Shown: in pieces, positions 58,249-64,000 of the stretch
How positions within the stretch are numbered: position 1 is the first letter of the stretch
How the letters are laid out: every line of letters begins with the position of its first letter
Origin: Bacteroidaceae bacterium
Lineage (GTDB): Bacteria > Bacteroidota > Bacteroidia > Bacteroidales > Bacteroidaceae
Assembly (NCBI GenBank): GCA_024401305.1
Contig: JAKSLI010000011.1
Location: forward strand, 1 to 64,000
Direction of reading: 5' to 3'
DNA: 64,000 nucleotides
Notes under the pieces: generated by a model
What the model was told of the DNA's origin: nothing
Database searches by the model: none
The model's input: the letters and a program-made list of their open reading frames with translations, nothing else
Made by a program: the position numbers and the translations under genes

Positions 58249-59259
58249 TTAATAGTTTTCCCAACTTCGTGATGTCCAAACAATAATGTTAGTCTCTATT
58301 TTCTTATAGTCCCTCCAATTGACAATCTTGCTTTTCATGCACTCCTTTGGCCATCCATTGAAGGAATTGTAATACTGCTCCTCATTGATTATCTCAATAT
58401 CTCCGTCGGCAAAATCCTTCAGAACCGTATCATTAATTTCTTCCATCTTATCCTGCACCTTGTCGCCGACAATCGTTCCCAAAGCACTGATACCCAACTC
58501 TATGGCATCTTTCGCAGGAATCTTCGTCACTGTCTTGCCCAGTACGGCATAGTCGCCTTCCATGTCGCCGTCATCTTCCTCTGGTGTATAGAACGCATTG
58601 ATTGTAAAATGCTGCGGAAAACCATTCTCCACTCCGTCTTCTTCGCTTATTCCGTTTTTGATAGCCTTGCCATGCAATCCGAAGAGCAGTTCCAATTCGT
58701 CGTAGCTCTCGCGGATATTATTCTCTGTAGAGAATTGGGTGACCAAGGCACTCTCGAATTGACGTCGTGGCAGGATGGTATCAAGAGAAGCATCGTTCTT
58801 GTAGGCTTCGTCAAACATCATCTTGATGCCCTTCTTCGTCACATCGCGAATCTCACGCCAGTTCACGATTGTCTGCACGCTGCCGAATTCATCGGTCTTG
58901 AAGATGACAGGAATATCCATTGTCATGTCCTTGAGCTTGTTCGCGATTTCCACGGTGAGTGGTGGCTGTACAGTTCTCACATCGCAAGATAGAGTCTTTA
59001 GCAGCATTGTGTAACCATCAGCAGTAGAGTCAATGACGGTTAGCATGTATTCTTCCTCCAAATCATACTTTACCACGGTATCATTGCCCTGGATGTCCAT
59101 CTTCAGGCTTCTGTAGTTGTATGTCATGGTGTCGTTCTTGCAGAAATAACCTATAATGTTCACATCCTCAACATCCTCCTTGATGTTGAGTTGCTGCACT
59201 TGTCCGTATGACATCAGACAGGCTAACAGTGAAAATGTAATGGATAATATTGTTTTCAT
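58249..59259 (-). CDS. Secreted protein of unknown function
   Basis: A 336-residue exported protein with a signal peptide (MKTILSITFSLLACLMSYG). The mature part is Asp/Glu-rich and probably beta-rich (VVKYDLEEEYMLTVIDSTADGYTMLLKTLS), with no enzyme motif. Together with AlkD it may form a two-gene unit. A MITE-like element abuts its 5' side, 17 nt from the start codon. I do not recognise the family. Confidence 0.7.
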   Translation of the reverse strand: MKTILSITFSLLACLMSYGQVQQLNIKEDVEDVNIIGYFCKNDTMTYNYRSLKMDIQGNDTVVKYDLEEEYMLTVIDSTADGYTMLLKTLSCDVRTVQPPLTVEIANKLKDMTMDIPVIFKTDEFGSVQTIVNWREIRDVTKKGIKMMFDEAYKNDASLDTILPRRQFESALVTQFSTENNIRESYDELELLFGLHGKAIKNGISEEDGVENGFPQHFTINAFYTPEEDDGDMEGDYAVLGKTVTKIPAKDAIELGISALGTIVGDKVQDKMEEINDTVLKDFADGDIEIINEEQYYNSFNGWPKECMKSKIVNWRDYKKIETNIIVWTSRSWENY

Positions 59260-59276
59260 GGTTGCAAAAATACTAA

Positions 59277-59455
59277 TTCAAGTTTCGCAAGCTCAACTTG
59301 AGGCTACAGAGTACAGACTACAGAGTACAGGCTTTTGGCTGCGCACTGTTTTCTGGTGCAAAATTTACAAACCGCATGGCAGCCTGTAGTTTGTACTCTG
59401 TAGTCTGTACTCTGTAGCCTCAACTAGAGCAAGTTAGAAACTTGCGAAAGTTGAA
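59277..59455 (-). mobile_element. MITE-like element with TTCAACTTTCGCAAG ends, copy 2
   Basis: A 179-bp element, near-identical to the reverse complement of copy 1 at 9442-9613, with ends TTCAAGTTTCGCAAG and CTTGCGAAAGTTGAA. The interior has the same TACAGAGTACAG/CTGTACTCTGTAG arms. Confidence 0.83.
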
Positions 59456-59505
59456 TATGGATATTGTTGTTTTTCCAACTATGGAAATGACAAACAATGT
59501 TCCGT

Positions 59506-60087
59506 TTACTTGTGACCATTGCCATAGCCGTTATTGTGGCCATTGTTATGGTTATTGTTGTGGCCATGACCATTGTCGTAGTGACCGTAGCGGTTGTTGC
59601 GATCGTACTTGAGGTTCTTGAAGCACTTGTCGGCATTTGAACGGAAGGTGAAAACATCGTTCATGATGTAGTACTTCTCGCGGTCAACGCAGTAAGCGAA
59701 AGCGAACTCGAGGAACTTCATGCGGCCATCGTCGAAAGTGAAGGTCTTAGCCATCTTCAGGATATCTTCTGCCATCATCGGACGGAGAGAGATGCAAACC
59801 TTTGCAGCCTCAAGGCGCTGGTCGTCGAAGCTAAGCTTCTTCAGCAGATTGACAATCATGGTTACCTCCTTGTTCTCGGCATGACGGATATAGTCGCGCT
59901 TCTGCGGATTCATGTAGTCGCGTTCGTCGATGTAATAGCCGTTGCCATAGTCGTTGTTGTAACCATTGTTATATCCGGCAGCAACTCCAGGATGGTTGTT
60001 CTGCTGATTATTGGTGTCACGCCAAGTTGACTGAGCGTTAGCAGTCATTGTTGCGATCATTGCGAGTGCGAGTAAAATCTTCTTCAT
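59506..60087 (-). CDS. DUF4476 protein with Gly/Asn/His-rich tail
   Basis: A 193-residue exported protein (signal peptide MKKILLALAMIATMTANA). The DUF4476 helical domain covers about 73-157: MIVNLLKKLSFDDQRLEAAK, DILKMAKTFTFDDGRMKFLEF and VFTFRSNADKCFKNL. The N-terminal segment after the signal is Asn/Tyr/Gly-rich and the C-terminal ~35 residues are a GHNNNHNNGHNNGYGNGH-like tail that could bind metal. Function unknown. It is in a minus-strand run but separated from neighbours by MITE-like elements. Confidence 0.83.
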   Translation of the reverse strand: MKKILLALAMIATMTANAQSTWRDTNNQQNNHPGVAAGYNNGYNNDYGNGYYIDERDYMNPQKRDYIRHAENKEVTMIVNLLKKLSFDDQRLEAAKVCISLRPMMAEDILKMAKTFTFDDGRMKFLEFAFAYCVDREKYYIMNDVFTFRSNADKCFKNLKYDRNNRYGHYDNGHGHNNNHNNGHNNGYGNGHK

Positions 60088-60213
60088 AGTCGTAGGTTTT
60101 TAGAGGTTTAAAGTTTTTTCTTGCTGCAAAAGTAAGAAGATTTTTCCATTCACGCAATAGGATTATACCTTTTTTCGCAAGGAAAATCCCTATGACCGTT
60201 TTTTTCTACATTA

Positions 60214-60371
60214 TTCAACTTTCGCAAGTGCTCAAGTTGAGGGTAAAGGCTAAAGGGTAAAGGCTAAAGACAACCATACGGATAGACTTAGACTGACGTT
60301 CAACGCGTAGCAAAGCCTTTAGCCTTTAGCTTTTAGCCTTTAGCCTTCGCAAGCCGCTTGCGAAACTTGAG
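60214..60371. mobile_element. MITE-like element with TTCAACTTTCGCAAG ends, copy 4
   Basis: A 158-bp element from TTCAACTTTCGCAAGTGCTC to GCTTGCGAAACTTGAG, with GGGTAAAGGCTAAAG and CTTTAGCCTTTAGCC arms and an internal CCATACGGAT. It ends on the base before the stop codon of the TonB receptor gene (60372). Confidence 0.82.
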
Positions 60372-62558
60372 TTACATTCTCTTCTTCTGGCTTTCTCCCG
60401 CACCAGTACCACGATACTTCTTCTGTGCCTCGTTGAAGCGCCAGGTGATGTCGAGAGTAAAAGTGCGCATAGCCTTGCTGCAAGATTCTATCTGACGGAT
60501 GCCAAAGACGATGTTTGATGTCTTCTGGATGTTGAAAGGGTCGTAGCAGCGGAAGTCGAATGTGAACTTGCCGAGAGAACGAGTGTTGAGATCCTTCTGT
60601 ATGCCGAGGTTCGTGTTCACGGTGTTGCGTGTCATGCGGTAGGTCATGTAGTCACCCTTGGTCGTGATGTTCACATTGGCATTTATGCGCCAGTCGTGAG
60701 GAAGCACGAAGTCGTTGTTCCAACCAGCCCAAACGTATGGACGGTTGAGCGTTATCATTGAGCCGTCGAGAGTGAGCGACTTGTAGTTCTGCAACACAAG
60801 GGATGCCTGCCACATTGGGTGCCAAATGCCAATCTGAGGACGACCAGAAAGGACGAACATCAGACGATTGTAGGAATCCTTGCTGTTCTCCGGACGGATA
60901 AGGCTGACCATCGGATCTGTGCTGCCCGGATAAGGCATTGTCTGCAAAACGATGTCGTTCTTTATGTGCTGGAGAGTGACCGAAGCATTCATCCATCTGT
61001 AGGCTGCGTTCAGCACGATGTTGTCAGTGTAGATAGGCTTCAGATAAGGATTGCCGCTCTGGTAACTATACTTGTTGATGTAGATGATGGAGCTTGAGAG
61101 GTTGTCGTAGTTCGGACGGTCGATGTCCTTGCGATAAGAGAGCGAAAGCTGCACATTGCTGTTTGTGCGATAGCTCAGCGTAAGGGTAGGGAACCAGTCG
61201 CCGTATGACTGAGAAACCTCGTCGTCGTGCTTGCCGAAGTTGTAGTAGTCGTTAGAGAGATACTCATAGCGAAGACCAGCCTGCGCGAACAGTCTGCCGA
61301 AGCTTCTGCCGTATTCGATGAAAGCACTTGTTGACGACTCCTTGATGTCGGTGTCGCTGCTTGTCACTGCCACTGCGCTCTCGCTGTCAAGGTTGTAACG
61401 GCTGTTGCGACTTGTGTGCGAATATTCCGTTCCGGCAGAGAGGTTGCCTTGCCAGATAGGGTAGGAGAGGATGAGCTTCGTTGCCCAAAGGTCGTTGCTG
61501 CTTGGAGTGGAGTAAGAGACGAAGTTCTGGGTTTGAGGTCTGCCGTCGTGGTATGTAGTCTTCTCAATGGTTGTCTGGAAGTCGTTTCCGTTCATGAAAA
61601 GTCCGTCAATATTCCAGTCGATGGACAGATTGCCAACCTTTCCGTTGTAGTAAGCGTTGAAGATGTTCTTCCTGCTGTTGCCGTCGCCGTCCAGGTTGCT
61701 CAGCATATCCTCCGTAGGCGTGCCGTTCTTGAAGTTTTGCATAAGGAACCAACCCTTGCGCTTGTTGTGCGTGCTGTGATCCCATTTGTAGTAAGCACCG
61801 AAGGAATGGTTCTCGTTAAGCATATAGTTCAGCTGAATCTGTGGCGAATAACCCGACCAACGATTCTTTGCGTCCTGCGTACTGCTGCCGAGGTAATGGT
61901 CGTTGCCAATGATGTAGGTGATGTCGTTCGACTGGTTGCCACGGTTATGGCCGTAGATACCACCCCATACGGAAGCCGTGATGTCAAGACCGCCAGTGCG
62001 GTAGTTCACGTCGAGATTGTTCGTTCCAGCCCATCCGTAACGGTAAATTCCGCCCGCATTTTCCACGAAAGAGAAACCTTCGCCCTGGCGTTTCTTCGTT
62101 GCAATGCGCACTACAGCCTTTGTGGAAGCAGCGTAGCGAGCACCTGGGTTCTGCACCACATCAACATGGAGGATGTCTTCCGAACGCAGACGGTCAAGCT
62201 CGTTCATGTCCTGAACCTTTCTGCCGTTTATGTATATCTCTGCTGCTCCTCTGCCGAACACTTCCACGCCGCTGCCCTTCTCTGCCTTGAGTGAAGGAAT
62301 CTTTGCAAGCGCATCCGTTGCCGAGCCAGCCTTTTCCAGTATCGAACCGCTAATCAATGTTCTCATCGCATCGCCCTTTACGCGAGTCTTTGGCAGATTG
62401 CTCTTCACCACGACCTCGCCCAGTTCGAAGCTTTTCCAATATGCAGTGTCGTTCATTACCTGTAGAAGTGAATCCTGTTGTGTCGTCAGCATCTCTTGTG
62501 CCGAGAGTGTCTGTGCCGCCATCATTGCAAGCACGAAAGTCGTCATTTTCTTAAACAT
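60372..62558 (-). CDS. TonB-dependent receptor-like outer-membrane protein (OMP_b-brl_3 type)
   Basis: A 728-residue outer-membrane barrel. After the signal peptide (MTTFVLAMMAAQTLSA) comes a plug domain: VVVKSNLPKTRVKGDAMRTL, ATDALAKIPSLKAE, AAEIYINGRKVQDMNEL and ILHVDVVQNPGARYAA. A 22-strand-type barrel follows, ending with TLDITWRFNEAQKK and a basic tail. It lacks the N-terminal carboxypeptidase-like domain and has no SusD partner next to it. I start it at 62558, at the signal peptide; the longer reading is repeat-encoded. Substrate unknown. Confidence 0.85.
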   Translation of the reverse strand: MFKKMTTFVLAMMAAQTLSAQEMLTTQQDSLLQVMNDTAYWKSFELGEVVVKSNLPKTRVKGDAMRTLISGSILEKAGSATDALAKIPSLKAEKGSGVEVFGRGAAEIYINGRKVQDMNELDRLRSEDILHVDVVQNPGARYAASTKAVVRIATKKRQGEGFSFVENAGGIYRYGWAGTNNLDVNYRTGGLDITASVWGGIYGHNRGNQSNDITYIIGNDHYLGSSTQDAKNRWSGYSPQIQLNYMLNENHSFGAYYKWDHSTHNKRKGWFLMQNFKNGTPTEDMLSNLDGDGNSRKNIFNAYYNGKVGNLSIDWNIDGLFMNGNDFQTTIEKTTYHDGRPQTQNFVSYSTPSSNDLWATKLILSYPIWQGNLSAGTEYSHTSRNSRYNLDSESAVAVTSSDTDIKESSTSAFIEYGRSFGRLFAQAGLRYEYLSNDYYNFGKHDDEVSQSYGDWFPTLTLSYRTNSNVQLSLSYRKDIDRPNYDNLSSSIIYINKYSYQSGNPYLKPIYTDNIVLNAAYRWMNASVTLQHIKNDIVLQTMPYPGSTDPMVSLIRPENSKDSYNRLMFVLSGRPQIGIWHPMWQASLVLQNYKSLTLDGSMITLNRPYVWAGWNNDFVLPHDWRINANVNITTKGDYMTYRMTRNTVNTNLGIQKDLNTRSLGKFTFDFRCYDPFNIQKTSNIVFGIRQIESCSKAMRTFTLDITWRFNEAQKKYRGTGAGESQKKRM

Positions 62559-63411
62559 AATCTTTTTCCTTTTATAATTCTTTGCAAAGGTAGAGTGATT
62601 ATGAATTATAGTTTTGTAAAAAATGGACATCAACACCAGAAACGGCATGAATGTCCATTTTTTACAATTCTCTCGGTAACATTGACACACAAAAACTGTC
62701 TGTCTGGCTGTCTGTCTGTCTGGCTGTCTGTCTGTCTGTCTGATTTTTTTTAGCATATTTGCCTTCTGTCTGCTTTACCACTTTCTTTGAGCGGATTTCA
62801 AACTGTAAGCAAAAGTGGTGGTTTGCTTACAATCGCGATTTTGATTCGTCCACGAGAGCAGGAGTTTTTCAATATTTTTACGGTAGGGCGAGAAAAATTG
62901 CCGTATTAGTGATTTTGCAATGTACTGATATTCAAGGATATAGGTTTTTGAAGCCCAAAAATGACCGAAAAAAAGGATGAAAACGGCATTTTTCGTGGCA
63001 GAATCGAGGATGAAAAGTATAAGAATAGCAATCGAGTTCCTAAGGAATAGCATATTTTAGCCTTAGGAATACGAAGTGAGTTCCTAAGGAATAGCAAATT
63101 TTAGCCAAATTATGCATTCTGAATTATGCATTTCGCATTAATAAACTCCTAGTTGCCGAAAAATCTTGCGGAGTGGCGAACTTACGAATTGAAAGGAATT
63201 AGACAGACAGCCAGACAGACAGTTTTGTGTCCCTCTACCCTCTATTCCTAATAATAAATAATTCCTTAATTAAATTAATATATAATATATGTACGCGAGG
63301 ATTTTTGATTAATGGATTTTGTCTGTCTGTCTGGCTGTCTGTCTAAAATGTACGAAAAAAATCAGACAGACAGCCAGACAGACAGTTTTTCTGTGTCAAT
63401 GTCAAAATAAC
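62559..63411. repeat. Nested inverted repeats around GTCT tracts, no gene
   Basis: The gap holds four copies of the 4-bp-based GTCTGTCTGGCTGTCTGTC tract: plus-oriented at 62697-62743 and 63319-63344, inverted at 63203-63226 and 63362-63386. Outer sequences CATTGACACACAAAAACTG (62671-62689) and its near complement at 63384-63404 form about 40-bp terminal arms around ~740 bp. Also seen: a TGTAAGCAAA/TTTGCTTACA hairpin (62804-62831) and a tandem GAGTTCCTAAGGAATAGCA pair (63033-63100). Confidence 0.75.
62585..62592 (-). promoter_or_regulatory. Promoter -7 box of the TonB receptor gene
   Basis: TACCTTTG on the minus strand (62592-62585) lies 26 nt before the start at 62558 and supports that start. 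A clear -33 box was not seen. Confidence 0.6.
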
Positions 63412-64000
63412 TCAACTCTGAAGTTTATCATCTAATAACTCTGTCAGTGTAAAGTATCTTTCAAACAGATCGTCGCGGAACTCGATGCCGAATTTCTCCA
63501 TTATGAGAATCATATAAAGCCCGGAGGCATAGTAGTAGGAGCTGCTGTCAAGTTGCATCATCCAGTCTGTCTTGCTTTCGATGCCCTGCTCCCGGTAGAG
63601 GCAATATTCAATGTAGCGTGCCGTTCCCTCGTTGGTCTCCGTAATAGGATAAAAAAGCTCGATGTCAAGTCCGAGTCGCTCTCTGACCAAGCGTAAACGC
63701 TCGTTGCGTATTGGCATAAATTCTGCCCACAGTTGTTTGACTTCCGTTGTATCTTTGGCAGCAAGCATTTGTGATAATAGTGAGTTTTCATTGACCAGCA
63801 TATCGGCATACCAATCGTAGTTTGCTTTCAATGCCTTGAGTGAGTCGGAAGCATAGAAGTCCTGTGGGTATATCCCAATCATCTTATTCCAGAACTGTGC
63901 GTGTTTTTTGTACACGAACCCATGGAAGCATTCGTGAATAAGCATGGCGTACCACTCTTCGTAAGTGGTAACATCGGGTATTGCCTTGAAGGTCACCTCT
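63412..64000 (-). CDS. Zinc metallopeptidase-like protein (5' end beyond the window)
   Basis: The frame is open to the window edge, so the N-terminus is missing; 196 residues are visible. AMLIHECFHGFVYKKH contains an HExxH zinc motif, and a downstream Glu in TNEGTARYIEYC could be the third ligand. The rest is helical, with LVNENSLLSQMLAAKD and YYASGLYMILIMEKFG. It resembles secreted or membrane-linked Bacteroidetes metallopeptidases of unknown role. Its stop codon lies just beyond a GACATTGACACAG inverted arm. Confidence 0.68.
   Translation of the reverse strand, partial: EVTFKAIPDVTTYEEWYAMLIHECFHGFVYKKHAQFWNKMIGIYPQDFYASDSLKALKANYDWYADMLVNENSLLSQMLAAKDTTEVKQLWAEFMPIRNERLRLVRERLGLDIELFYPITETNEGTARYIEYCLYREQGIESKTDWMMQLDSSSYYYASGLYMILIMEKFGIEFRDDLFERYFTLTELLDDKLQS

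Noticed and set aside
62559..62756. 66-residue N-terminal extension of the TonB receptor
   Set aside because: It is encoded by GTCT repeats (RQTDRQPDRQ) and crosses the promoter -7 box at 62585-62592; the signal peptide starts at 62558.

Overview
The window reads as chromosomal DNA of a Bacteroidales bacterium, most likely Prevotellaceae (Prevotella/Segatella group). The signs are repeated Bacteroidetes promoters (TTTG, about 20 nt, TAnnTTTG), the DUF6452/DUF6048 pair, a fimbrillin-type lipoprotein, a TonB-dependent receptor of the OMP_b-brl_3 type, a retropepsin-like secreted protease and several Bacteroidetes-specific small families. I found no rRNA, tRNA, CRISPR array or complete classical IS. 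The genus-level call is inference.

Layout. 1-12 kb: DUF4199 protein and GT2 glycosyltransferase, then an envelope/housekeeping run (DUF6452, DUF6048, ApbE, M3 peptidase, dCMP deaminase, S41 protease, small membrane protein), then a large fusion of a sugar kinase, a RapZ C-terminal domain and a MurU-like nucleotidyltransferase. 12-20.6 kb: guaA; a minus-strand hexuronate operon (uxuB, a DUF559 nuclease, uxuA, a secreted protein); WbqC-like protein; histidine-decarboxylase-like enzyme. 21-28.5 kb: a DUF234-type ATPase inserted beside a phosphate cluster (Pit transporter, 34-residue membrane peptide, phosphate-selective porin, PhoB/PhoR-like pair) with PHO-box-like arrays in both promoters. 28.5-43 kb: CyuA-type desulfidase, DsbD, GH31, recF, TPR protein, ribH, P-loop kinase, exoA, dtd, PIF1-like helicase, GH43. 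43-47 kb: accessory patch with a 57-residue peptide, a fimbrillin-like lipoprotein, a DUF4143-type ATPase and dense short repeats. 47-64 kb: Dabb protein, xerD, HU, rhomboid, kdsC, relA, ECF sigma factor with membrane partner, secreted protease, HEAT-like protein, nitroreductase, AlkD-like protein, secreted proteins, TonB receptor and a truncated metallopeptidase.

The most unusual property is the repeat content. At least six families of short palindromic or inverted-repeat elements lie between genes, often directly against stop codons. One GC-rich palindrome family (arms such as CCCCTCCCCTGTGGGG) also lies in frame inside at least seven genes, adding proline/glycine-rich peptides to otherwise normal enzymes. 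The DUF559 nuclease gene in the uxu operon is bounded by inverted copies of the same palindrome, so it is a candidate carrier or mobiliser. This element/nuclease pair is the best candidate for an undescribed system here. Other leads are the kinase-RapZ-nucleotidyltransferase fusion, the matching PHO arrays, and a pit 3'-end remnant on the far side of the DUF234 ATPase gene.
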